Below are positions 1 through 7,446 of a stretch of DNA of 64,000 nucleotides, in pieces (positions within the stretch are counted from its first letter, which is position 1; each line of letters opens with the position of its first letter). Location of the stretch: contig CAYRUH010000018.1 of assembly GCA_964427415.1 (NCBI GenBank), forward strand, positions 1 to 64,000, given 5' to 3'. Below the pieces are notes generated by a model. That model worked only from the letters and a program-made list of their open reading frames with translations, was not told where the DNA came from and did not search any database. Position numbers and translations under genes: made by a program. The DNA comes from Lentisalinibacter sp964427415 (lineage in GTDB: Bacteria > Pseudomonadota > Gammaproteobacteria > Steroidobacterales > Woeseiaceae).

Positions 1-416
1 GCGGCCGGGTCAACGGCCCGGTACTGGAGGTCAGCCGCAGCGACGAGGACGGCATGCGTCACACCATCACCGAGGACTTCGGCGACGGCAAGACCATGAC
101 GAACGTCATGACGGTGACCCCGCCCGGCGGCGAGCCGATGACGGTGTTCACCGGTGCTTACCGCAAGCTCGGCCCGGTGGCCGGCCGCGAGCTATGGCGG
201 GACCTGACCCTCCCCGACGCCGCCGGCGCGCGGCCGTTCTACCAGGCGGTACTCGGCTGGAAGCCGCAGCCCGTCGACATGGGCGGCTACGACGACTACA
301 ACATGCTGGATGCCGAAGGCGAGGTGGCGGGCGGCGTCTGCCATGCGCGCGGCAGCAACGCCGTGCTGGCGGACCCCGCCGGCGCCCAATTCATCGCCTG
401 CGAACAAAATCCGTAG
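1..416 (+). CDS. DUF1579-like / VOC-fold protein, 5'-partial, shortened VOC domain
   Basis: The reading frame is open from the left edge of the window, so the gene starts upstream. The visible part begins with the end of a DUF1579-like domain (DGMRHTITEDF, then TNVMTVTPP). A second part follows that resembles the start of a glyoxalase/VOC domain (ELWRDLTLPDAAGARPFYQAVLGW, then GGVCHARGSN). The usual middle of such a VOC domain is missing: the chain passes directly from GGVCHARGSN to the closing DPAGAQFIACE. The stop codon TAG lies inside a REP-like repeat. The domain reading is by pattern recognition only. The gene may be an in-frame deletion derivative or an assembly collapse. Confidence 0.5.
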   Translation, partial: GRVNGPVLEVSRSDEDGMRHTITEDFGDGKTMTNVMTVTPPGGEPMTVFTGAYRKLGPVAGRELWRDLTLPDAAGARPFYQAVLGWKPQPVDMGGYDDYNMLDAEGEVAGGVCHARGSNAVLADPAGAQFIACEQNP

Positions 417-496
417 GGCCTTCAGGCCCGATTCTTCAGGCCTTCAGGCCCGATCTTTCCGGACCGATAATGGATCGGGGATAAATCCCCTCCTAC
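413..496. repeat. REP-like element cluster
   Basis: The element begins with GTAG and carries two copies of the CCTTCAGGCCCGAT core. It ends with an inverted partner of the GGGGATAAATCCCC flavour followed by CTCCTAC. Its first bases supply the stop codon of the upstream gene. Confidence 0.8.
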
Positions 497-503
497 AGCT
501 GTC

Positions 504-533
504 TTGACGAATCATGACATGTCAATCTAATAT
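504..533 (+). promoter_or_regulatory. Promoter and palindromic operator of the toxin-antitoxin pair
   Basis: A perfect -35 start (TTGACG, 504-509) and a -10-like TAATAT (528-533) are 18 bases apart. The spacer contains the perfect palindrome TGACATGTCA (515-524), placed as expected for autorepression by a ribbon-helix-helix antitoxin. The antitoxin ATG at 540 is only about 7 bases after the -10 box, so the mRNA may be leaderless. Confidence 0.5.
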
Positions 534-539
534 CAGGAC

Positions 540-752
540 ATGGTGGCAATCAAGATCAGTTCCAAAGTCGACGAGAAAGTCTGGGCAGAACTCCGCGCCA
601 TGGCGGAGGAGCAGCACCAGAGCGTCTCCGGCCTGCTGACCGAGGCCATCAGCGAGTACCTTCAGCGCCGGCGCGTACGGCCGGCCGTCATGAAACACCT
701 CGACGACTCCATCGAGGAGAACCGCCGTCTCGGGGAGCTTCTTGCCAAATAG
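540..752 (+). CDS. Ribbon-helix-helix antitoxin of a Doc-type TA pair
   Basis: This 70-residue protein has an N-terminal beta strand (VAIKISSKVDEKVWAEL) followed by two helices, the pattern of the MetJ/Arc/CopG ribbon-helix-helix fold. The C-terminal half (LDDSIEENRRLGELLAK) is a charged tail of the kind that wraps around a toxin. Its 3' end overlaps the downstream Fic/Doc gene by 11 bases, which fits translational coupling of an antitoxin and toxin. The ATG at 540 has no properly spaced Shine-Dalgarno, and a promoter-like pair ends just before it. The antitoxin role is inferred from size, fold pattern and the neighbour. Doc is more often paired with Phd, so the RHH pairing is a variant. Confidence 0.75.
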   Translation: MVAIKISSKVDEKVWAELRAMAEEQHQSVSGLLTEAISEYLQRRRVRPAVMKHLDDSIEENRRLGELLAK

Positions 753-1125
753 GGTCCTGTTCCTCACCCTGGACGAGGTGCTGACGATCCACGACGCCCT
801 TATCCGTGAATTCGGTGGCCCGCCCGGGGTGCGCGACCATGGTCTCCTGGAGAGCGCGTTGTTCCGACCGCGCACCGGGTACTACGAAGACCTGGCGGAG
901 ATGGCCACGGCGCTGTTCGAGTCGTTGCTGATGAATCATCCCTTCGTGGACGCCAACAAGCGCGTGGCGTTGTTCGCCACCGACGTGTTCCTGCGCCTGA
1001 ACGGCTGGAAGCTGCGGGCGGAGGCAGACAGCGCACATGCGTTTCTCATCGGGCTGCTCGAACAGGGCGAATGCGATTTCGAGCGCCTGCTGCCATGGCT
1101 CCGTCAAAACCTTGTTCGATGCTGA
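742..1125 (+). CDS. doc: Doc/Fic-family toxin (death-on-curing)
   Basis: This 127-residue protein carries the Doc-type Fic motif HPFVDANKR at residues 66-74, with the catalytic His66 and phosphate-binding Asn72-Lys73-Arg74. Length and motif match Doc toxins, which phosphorylate elongation factor Tu and block translation. An N-terminal segment (LTLDEVLTIHDALI...GGPPGVRDHGLLESAL) is also typical of Doc. The only start giving the whole fold is TTG at 742, inside the antitoxin gene. The weak start and 11-base overlap would keep toxin synthesis tied to antitoxin translation. The motif looks intact, so the toxin is probably functional. The next gene starts within its last codons. Confidence 0.85.
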   Translation: MPNRVLFLTLDEVLTIHDALIREFGGPPGVRDHGLLESALFRPRTGYYEDLAEMATALFESLLMNHPFVDANKRVALFATDVFLRLNGWKLRAEADSAHAFLIGLLEQGECDFERLLPWLRQNLVRC

Positions 1126-1955
1126 AACTCCTCTCCATTCTCCTTGGTTTCTATCTCCTCTTCGTCGGCCTGGTCTACGTCATGCAGGGCCGTCTGCTCT
1201 ATCTGCCCAACCTGCCGGGACGCGAACTCGATGCCACGCCGGCGGACGTCGGCCTCGCCTACGAGGACGTGCGCCTCATCGCGAGCGACGGCATCGGACT
1301 CCACGGCTGGTTCGTGCCGGCGGACGGTGCCGCCCGCGGCACGCTCCTGTTCTTCCACGGCAACGCGGGCAACATCTCGCACCGCCTGGAGTCCATCCGC
1401 CAGTTCCACGGGCTGTTCAATGGACAAGGGCTGGACGTGCTGATCGTCGACTATCGGGGCTACGGCCGGAGCGAGGGCAGGCCGTCGGAGCAGGGCACCT
1501 ACCGGGATGCGGAGGCAGCCTGGCAATACCTGACGGAAGAGCGCGGGGTGGCGCCCGCGCGCATCGTGGTGTTCGGCCGATCGGTGGGCGGCGCGGTGGG
1601 TGCCTGGCTCGCGGCCAACCGGGAGCCGGGCGCACTCATCGTCGAGTCGAGCTTCTCGTCGCTGCCGGCGCTGGCCGCCGAACTCTACTGGTTTCTGCCG
1701 GTGCGCTGGCTGAGCCGTTTCCGGTATGCCACCGCCGAGTACGTGGCCGCGGCGGACTGCCCGGTGCTGGTCATCCACAGCCGGGACGACGACATCGTGC
1801 CCTTCCACCACGGCCGTGAAATTTACGAGTCGGCCGGCGAGCCGCGCCGCTTTCTGGAATTGTCCGGCCCCCACAACGGCGCCCATGTCCTGAGCGAGGA
1901 GCGCTACCTGGAGGGATTGGATCGTTTCCTCGCGGATGCCCTGCCCAGCATGTAG
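1119..1955 (+). CDS. Membrane-anchored alpha/beta hydrolase (BEM46/YfhR-like)
   Basis: The 278-residue product starts with a single hydrophobic N-terminal helix (about residues 1-22, LLSILLGFYLLFVGLVYVM) and continues as an alpha/beta hydrolase. Visible features are the oxyanion segment FFHGNAGN, the nucleophile elbow GRSVGG with Ser at about 155, the acid in SRDDDIVP at about 224, and the catalytic His in the GPHNGAH segment. This order is typical of the BEM46-like peptidase/esterase group; the substrate is unknown. I chose ATG 1119 because it precedes the membrane helix and overlaps the doc stop by seven bases, suggesting coupling. An upstream in-frame ATG at 1071 would add 16 residues. The stop TAG is part of a REP-like repeat. 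Confidence 0.8.
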   Translation: MLKLLSILLGFYLLFVGLVYVMQGRLLYLPNLPGRELDATPADVGLAYEDVRLIASDGIGLHGWFVPADGAARGTLLFFHGNAGNISHRLESIRQFHGLFNGQGLDVLIVDYRGYGRSEGRPSEQGTYRDAEAAWQYLTEERGVAPARIVVFGRSVGGAVGAWLAANREPGALIVESSFSSLPALAAELYWFLPVRWLSRFRYATAEYVAAADCPVLVIHSRDDDIVPFHHGREIYESAGEPRRFLELSGPHNGAHVLSEERYLEGLDRFLADALPSM

Positions 1956-2010
1956 GAGATGGCCTTCAGGCCCGATTGATAAGCGTAATCGGGGCTGAAG
2001 CCCCTCCTAC
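1952..2010. repeat. REP-like inverted pair
   Basis: The left arm (GTAGGAG, then GGCCTTCAGGCC) and right arm (GGGGCTGAAGCCCC, then TCCTAC) face each other across a short AT-richer centre. The pair lies between convergent genes and could act as a bidirectional transcript end. Its first arm supplies the stop codon of the hydrolase gene. Confidence 0.8.
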
Positions 2011-2021
2011 ATGCGGCGCCG

Positions 2022-2846
2022 TCAGAAGAACACCAGACAACGCGTCTCGATACTCTCCCGCGGAGGCGCTTCCGCCGGCGCATCGGGATCGTCGAACGAG
2101 GAGTGCAGCGTGAAGCGGGTGCGGCCGTCGGTGGCGGAGTCGAAGGTCTTGAATGCCAGTACCTCGTCCGGCTGCATGCGCGGGTAGTAGTACCAGCGCT
2201 GGTCCGGATGATGCAGCGCCACCTGCAGCTCGCCGATGCGGTCCTCGCTACGCCGTTCCACTGCCACCAGGTCTTCCTCGCGGACGGTGGTTGCATCGGC
2301 CATCACCAGCGGATGATTCAGAACCGGCCCGGCGGTGGAGCGCCAGACGTTGATGATGGCGAAGCGCCGCGCGAGCAGGCGTCCGGCTTCTTCCGGCGCG
2401 TCGGCGAAATGGTCGCGCAGCCGCTTCTCGCCGGAGCGTGCGGTGTAGTCGTTGTGCACGATGGAGGCGGGGTCGCGGATTTTCTTCTCGCGTTGTACGT
2501 CGACCGAAGAGGTGCGGCGGGTGTGGTCGAAGATCTCGACGCGGCTGGCGCCGGTGAGGCGCCTCACCAGTGCCGTGACCTCGGCGTGATGCACCGTCTC
2601 CACCTGCTCGTCGTCGTAGAAGTCGGTGACCTCCGTCGCCTGAGTGACCAGCAGGAAGCCTTCGGCATCCAGGCGGTTGCCGGTGAGTTCGCGCCGGGCA
2701 TCGTGGACGGTGACCTCCCGTGTGGTGAAGTTGCCGAGGTGTTCGGTGCTGTCGCCGCCGCCTTTCGAGGGCACGTAGGCGAGCGGCGCGCCGAGATCGG
2801 CGAGGAACTTCAGAGCGGCGGTGACGGGGTCGGTGCGGCGGTGCAT
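2022..2846 (-). CDS. CmcJ/NvfI-family oxidoreductase (GA4-desaturase-like)
   Basis: This 274-residue protein resembles the CmcJ/AsaB/NvfI family, non-heme Fe(II)/2-oxoglutarate-type oxidoreductases known mainly from natural-product pathways. Recognisable stretches are EGFLLVTQATEVTDFYDDEQV, FDHTRRTSS, the VHNDYT segment, FAIINVWRST, and the RWYYYPRMQPDEVLAFKTFDS block near the C-terminus. The start ATG overlaps a REP-like half element (CCCGATG), and no other start near the conserved N-terminus is better. It is the last gene of a minus-strand group after the sulfite dehydrogenase pair, so it may be cotranscribed, although the repeat separates them. The substrate is unknown. The family call is fairly confident; activity is not demonstrated. 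Confidence 0.7.
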   Translation of the reverse strand: MHRRTDPVTAALKFLADLGAPLAYVPSKGGGDSTEHLGNFTTREVTVHDARRELTGNRLDAEGFLLVTQATEVTDFYDDEQVETVHHAEVTALVRRLTGASRVEIFDHTRRTSSVDVQREKKIRDPASIVHNDYTARSGEKRLRDHFADAPEEAGRLLARRFAIINVWRSTAGPVLNHPLVMADATTVREEDLVAVERRSEDRIGELQVALHHPDQRWYYYPRMQPDEVLAFKTFDSATDGRTRFTLHSSFDDPDAPAEAPPRESIETRCLVFF

Positions 2847-2867
2847 CGGGCCTGAAGGCTCTCCTAC
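2845..2867. repeat. REP-like half element shared by a stop and a start codon
   Basis: Read on the minus strand, GTAGGAG and a GCCTTCAGGC hairpin end in CCCGATG. The TAG is the stop of the cytochrome gene and the ATG is the start of the CmcJ-like gene, so one repeat forms the whole junction. Confidence 0.75.
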
Positions 2868-3220
2868 CGTGATTTCTGCCTGGGCGGCATCAGGTCCGGC
2901 GGTATGGCGGCGCGGCGCCGGTCGGGCCGTGGCGGATAGTTGACCGCAAGATAATCGAGTATGGCGGCCTCGGTGGCCGGTTCGAACTGCCAGAGATTCT
3001 GGCTTTCCTGCATCCACCGGATGATGCGCAGCCAGGTCCGCCGGTCGGCGCGCTGGGCGGTGACCAGCTTGTGGGAATGGCAGCTGCCGCAGTGGGCGCG
3101 TACCTGCTGCCAGCCGGGCGCGCGGATCAGTCCCGTTGCGGCATCGATATCCGCGGCGCCCGATGGCGTCGCGGCCCACAGCCCGAACAGGAGGGCTAGA
3201 GCAGCCGATTCACGGCGCAT
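2864..3220 (-). CDS. Small c-type cytochrome, partner of the sulfite dehydrogenase-like enzyme
   Basis: This 118-residue exported protein has a Sec signal peptide (about residues 1-22) and one haem c motif CGSCH (Cys44, Cys47, His48). A Met in RIIRWMQES (about 70) is a possible sixth ligand. It starts at ATG 3220 within a TGATG overlap with the upstream molybdoenzyme gene, so the two are translationally coupled. This matches the SorAB and SoxCD arrangement, where a monohaem or dihaem cytochrome takes electrons from the Mo centre. The stop codon is supplied by a REP-like element, so the C-terminus may have been reshaped by it. The electron-acceptor role is inferred from context. Confidence 0.8.
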   Translation of the reverse strand: MRRESAALALLFGLWAATPSGAADIDAATGLIRAPGWQQVRAHCGSCHSHKLVTAQRADRRTWLRIIRWMQESQNLWQFEPATEAAILDYLAVNYPPRPDRRRAAIPPDLMPPRQKSR

Positions 3221-4536
3221 CAGGCACTCACCCGCACCGCGATGCGATGGCAGGCGTTGTTGAGGTAGCCGCGGGGATTCCAGCCGGGCAGCAACATCGG
3301 CTGGTAGCGGCCCTCGCTGTCCCGCGCCCGGGCCCAGATCTCGTAGTAGCCTTCCCGGGGCAAACGGATGCGGGTGCGGAAATGCTGCCAGGCGAGACGG
3401 TTGGCGGGCGCGCTCAGGGAAGCGCGCTGCCAGGTGGCGCCGAAGTCGATGGAGGTGTGGACCTCGCGCACCGCCAGGTCGCCCGCCCAGGCGTGGCCGC
3501 GCACATCGAGCATCTTGCCCGCCGCGTGGACGATGCCCGACTTCGGTCGCGTGATGAGGGATTTCACCGGCATCGACTCGATGATGCACATGTCCTCGTC
3601 CGGCACGTCAGCGCCGGGCGCGACGGGATTGCACGGCACGCGATAGGACTTGCCGGTCATCTTCGCACCGTCGTGCACGCGGTCGCGGATCAGCAGGCGT
3701 GCCAGCCATTTTCCGCTGACCGAGGCCGGCCAGCCGGCGCACAGCATGCGCAGCGGCGCGCCGTGCAGCAGCGGCAGCGGTTCGCTGTTCATTGCCCACA
3801 CCAGCAGGGATTCGTCCTCGCGCGCTTTGGCCACCGGCACGCCGCGGGAGATCGGGCGTTTGGAAGGATCGCCGGACAGATGGATGTCGGTGCCTTCGTA
3901 GGCGACGTAGACCGCCTCGTCGGTCATGCCGGCATGGTCGAGGACGTCGCGCAGCCGCACGCCGGTCCACTGCGGGCAGCCGATGGCGCCGGTTGTCCAC
4001 TGATTGCCGCTGGCCGGCGGGTGGAATTCGGAGCGCCCGTTGCCGCCGCATTCGATCTGCAGCTGCAGGGTATGGTGCTCGAAGCGCTCCTTGAGTTCCC
4101 CGAGCGTCATGGTCATCGGACGACGGCAGGCCTCGCCGCCGATCTCCAGCTGCCAGCCGTCCGCGTCCGTGACGGGCGAGGGCGGTATGCCGTTATTGCG
4201 CACGAAAAGGCGGCTGGCCGGCGTCACGTCGTCGTCCAGCAGGTGGGCCGGCGTCTCGGCGTTGATCGGTCGGTCGTTCAGTATGGTGAGGCCGTCCTTG
4301 CCGGTCAGCTCGAACGGCTCCTCGCTCTGCGCAAAGGCTGCCGGGATGAGACCGCCCGGCATGGCGGAAGCGTAGGGGATGAGCCCGCCCAGCGCCGCGC
4401 TCATGGCCGCCAGTCCGCTGCCGCGCAGGAAACCCCGGCGTGTAAGCGGATCGGACTGGCGTCCCCACAGCAAGCGATCGGCCTCGCCGGCGTCCCGGGC
4501 ATAAAGGGTATGGATGCCCCGCCGGTTATTGCTCAT
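3220..4536 (-). CDS. Tat-exported sulfite dehydrogenase-like molybdopterin enzyme (SorA/SoxC type)
   Basis: The 438-residue protein has a twin-arginine signal (TRRGFLRGS, residues 32-40) and a sulfite-oxidase Mo-cofactor domain. The Mo-ligand cysteine is Cys163 in LQIECGGNGR. Other family segments are GAIGCPQWTGVRLRDVL, YEGTDIHLSGD and PLRMLCAGWPASVSGKWL. The C-terminal third (VKSLITRPKSG to the end) is the Mo-co dimerisation domain. Such enzymes oxidise sulfite, or sulfane sulfur in SoxC, in the periplasm. It lies between a DUF3179 gene, which it overlaps by about 11 bases, and a coupled cytochrome gene. Sulfite versus another substrate cannot be settled here: no other sox genes are in the window. 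Confidence 0.85.
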   Translation of the reverse strand: MSNNRRGIHTLYARDAGEADRLLWGRQSDPLTRRGFLRGSGLAAMSAALGGLIPYASAMPGGLIPAAFAQSEEPFELTGKDGLTILNDRPINAETPAHLLDDDVTPASRLFVRNNGIPPSPVTDADGWQLEIGGEACRRPMTMTLGELKERFEHHTLQLQIECGGNGRSEFHPPASGNQWTTGAIGCPQWTGVRLRDVLDHAGMTDEAVYVAYEGTDIHLSGDPSKRPISRGVPVAKAREDESLLVWAMNSEPLPLLHGAPLRMLCAGWPASVSGKWLARLLIRDRVHDGAKMTGKSYRVPCNPVAPGADVPDEDMCIIESMPVKSLITRPKSGIVHAAGKMLDVRGHAWAGDLAVREVHTSIDFGATWQRASLSAPANRLAWQHFRTRIRLPREGYYEIWARARDSEGRYQPMLLPGWNPRGYLNNACHRIAVRVSA

Positions 4537-5491
4537 CGGCTCCTCCCTTGAATACCAGCGTCTGCGGGTAGAAAGCGTACCACGCGAACCAGAAGCCGGT
4601 AGTGGTGGGTATTGCGGCGCCGTGCGGCCCTTCCGCCCAGGCGCTGTCGTGCTCGCCGTCCCAGACGATGGTAACGGCGCGGCCGTTTACGGTGTCCTCG
4701 AAGCGCGCAGCACCGTGGCGCTCGAGTTCCTCGAAGGGGTAGGCCTTGTGGACGCCGTCCACCTCGACTCCCATCACCAGTGCCTTCGGATGATAGTCCC
4801 GGGGCGCCTTGTTGGCGACGTCGAAGAAGAGCCGGGGTGTGCGCTCGTAGCCGCCGTACGGGCTGCGGGTGTAGTCGCGACGGTAACCGGTGTCGCTACT
4901 GAGGATGACGGTATCCGGATGGGCGTCCCGCCAGGCGTCCCAGCTGGTATGTCGCACCGGTATCTGCGGCAGGCGGGTGCCGGCCAGCGGGCCGCTGACT
5001 GCTTCGGCCATGATCTGCGACCACAGCGACTCCGTATTGCGGTCGTAGAGCAGCATGTCGCTGTTGTAGAGCAGGCCGGAGACGCCCAGCATCAGGGCGG
5101 TGTCCTGCACGTTGGTCGCAAATACCATCCCCGTTCCGCACAGCGGGCAGAAGGTCACGGCGAAATGCTGATCGCTGATGCGGTCGTTGACGATCTCGTG
5201 CCAGTTCAGAATGGCGATGGGATAGGCCCGCGCCTCGCCGTCGATGCTGATGCCGAGGATGCGGTCGTCGCCGTCCAGAAAATCGGCCTCGTCCGCGGAC
5301 AGGAACTTTGGATCGTTGATGGCGGGGATACCGTCCCGCGGCGGTCCGCCCTTTTCGATGGCGCTTGCCGGGATGGTGGCCTCGTCGAGATTGAAACCGT
5401 TGAGCGTGCGTGCGTCGGCCGCCTGCCCGGGCATTGCGATGAGCGCGATGAGAAGGAGTGCGAGGCCGGCGGCCTGTGTTCTGAACTGCAT
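4526..5491 (-). CDS. DUF3179 domain exported protein
   Basis: This 321-residue protein has an N-terminal signal peptide (LALLLIALIAMPGQAADA) and the DUF3179 hallmark TFCPLCGTG (Cys115 and Cys118), followed by GLLYNSDMLLYDRNTESLWSQ. The function of DUF3179 proteins is not established. The paired cysteines suggest metal binding or a redox role, which is inference. Its end overlaps the sulfite dehydrogenase-like gene, so it heads a three-gene operon of exported proteins and may help assemble or serve that enzyme. I chose ATG 5491 because it directly precedes the signal peptide. An in-frame start 66 bases upstream would add a non-signal-like leader. Confidence 0.8.
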   Translation of the reverse strand: MQFRTQAAGLALLLIALIAMPGQAADARTLNGFNLDEATIPASAIEKGGPPRDGIPAINDPKFLSADEADFLDGDDRILGISIDGEARAYPIAILNWHEIVNDRISDQHFAVTFCPLCGTGMVFATNVQDTALMLGVSGLLYNSDMLLYDRNTESLWSQIMAEAVSGPLAGTRLPQIPVRHTSWDAWRDAHPDTVILSSDTGYRRDYTRSPYGGYERTPRLFFDVANKAPRDYHPKALVMGVEVDGVHKAYPFEELERHGAARFEDTVNGRAVTIVWDGEHDSAWAEGPHGAAIPTTTGFWFAWYAFYPQTLVFKGGADEQ

Positions 5492-5593
5492 ATGTCCCCC
5501 TGGCTGGACCTGACCTGCCCTGAGGGTTCTGACCGGCCGGTCGGCCACGGGTTCCACTGCGCCCTGGCAGGGGCTTGCGGCGCGATGTTGGGG

Positions 5594-5650
5594 TGGCGGC
5601 TGAAGCCGCTCCTGCTGGCTGCTCCTGCTGGCTGCTCCTGCTGGCCGCTG

Positions 5651-5654
<4 letters not shown>
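5594..5654. repeat. REP-derived segment with 13-base tandem repeats
   Basis: A REP-like half (GGCGGCTGAAGCCGCTCCTG) runs into three tandem 13-base units of GCTCCTGCTGGCT at 5608-5620, 5621-5633 and 5634-5646. It ends in GCTGCTAC, whose reverse complement GTAG supplies the ureG stop codon. Confidence 0.65.
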
Positions 5655-6300
<646 letters not shown>

Positions 6301-6304
<4 letters not shown>

Positions 6305-6984
6305 GACCGGAATAACCTCGTGTACTGGAGTTCGTGTTTCATGGAGGTGACGTCGACCATTGGCGTGGAGGCTGAGACCTCGTCCGCCGTTGTGACCGCC
6401 GCCCGTGCCACCGCCGCGAGACACACCGGCATCAGCTCGGCGGTGATGCGCTGGCCGTCGGTCTGGCCCAGCGGGATAAGCCGTACGGCGGCCGAGACCA
6501 GGTTCGCGGCGTAAGCGTGGGCGAAGGCGGCGAGGGTCTCCGACCGGCCGATGCCATGGCTCCGCGCGGCCGCGCCCACGGCGATGGCATGGGCGATATC
6601 GTCCCCGGGCAGGCGCGCGAGTGTCTCGGTGGCCTCGCAGGGCCAGGCGTCTGCCGTGACGCCGACGAAGGCGCGGCCCTGGGCCGTGCTCTCGAGGCGG
6701 AGTTCGGCCGTGCCCTGGAAGGCCAGTGCCAGCTCGTTGAGCCCGGCGAGTTGGTCGAGCGCCGGCGGCTGACCGGGCTCGACGTCCCAGGCGGCGGCAA
6801 CAAACACCAGTTCCGCATGACCGCTGCCCATCGACATGACGGTGGCGATCCAGTCCCGGGCGCCGTCCCGGTCGCGGACGAGGCCGGCCTCCACTGCATA
6901 TTCCAGGCCGTGGGAGAACGCATACGCGCCCACCGGATACGCGGGTGAGAGCCAGGACATCAGGCGGAACAGTGTGTCACTCAT
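6301..6984 (-). CDS. ureF: Urease accessory protein UreF
   Basis: This all-helical 227-residue protein matches UreF, which with UreD and UreG forms the urease activation complex. Family stretches are LMSWLSPAYPVGAYAFSHGLE near the N-terminus and the C-terminal SMKHELQYTRLFRS. The start ATG 6984 lies within the last codons of ureE (8-base overlap), and the stop overlaps the ureG start as ATGA. Both overlaps support the chosen ends. A much longer open frame extends upstream through ureE but has no UreF similarity and is a shadow. Confidence 0.95.
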
Positions 6985-7444
6985 GGTCGTGGCCGTCGTG
7001 ATGCGGGTGATACGAGTCGTGCGCATAGGCGCCGCCCTCCGGGTGGAACGGCGCCTCCGTCGTGCGGGTCTCGGCACCGAGGCCCGCAAGCATCTCCAGG
7101 ATGACGTGGTCGTAGCGGATGCGGATGCTCTCATCGAGGATCTGGGTGGGCAGGTGCCGGTTGCCCAGGTGCCAGGCGATGCGCAGGAGCTGTCCCGGCG
7201 AGCCGGCGCGGATGTCGATGACCCGCTCGGGTCTGGCACGGACCCGCACCGCGGTGCCGTCGCTGAGCGCGAGGCCGTCGCCGTCCGCCAGCGCGTGCGC
7301 TTTCGGCAGGTCCAGCAGGAACTCCCGGCCGGACTCGGTGCGCATACTGATGCGGCGGCGGTGGCGGGCGTCGTAGTCCAGTTCCACCACGTCGGCGTCC
7401 GCCGGCGGATCGTCGATGACCCGCTGTGCCCGCGGCAGCTCCAC
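6977..7444 (-). CDS. ureE: Urease nickel metallochaperone UreE
   Basis: This 155-residue protein has the UreE N-terminal domain (LELDYDARHRRR-type strand, then FLLDLPKAHALADGDGL) and the metal-binding domain (IAWHLGNRHLPTQI, then DHVILEMLAGLG). It ends in a histidine-rich tail with six His in the last 15 residues, the usual nickel-storage tail. It starts with GTG at 7444, two bases after the ureC stop, and overlaps ureF by eight bases. It delivers Ni to UreG/UreC in the cytoplasm. The His tail suggests real nickel-buffering capacity. Confidence 0.95.
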   Translation of the reverse strand: MELPRAQRVIDDPPADADVVELDYDARHRRRISMRTESGREFLLDLPKAHALADGDGLALSDGTAVRVRARPERVIDIRAGSPGQLLRIAWHLGNRHLPTQILDESIRIRYDHVILEMLAGLGAETRTTEAPFHPEGGAYAHDSYHPHHDGHDHE

Positions 7445-7446
7445 CG

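Noticed and set aside
504..525. TTGAC...GTCAA pair before the toxin-antitoxin genes as a RutR box
   Set aside because: The half-sites are 12 bases apart instead of six, and TTGAC here is better explained as a -35 element.
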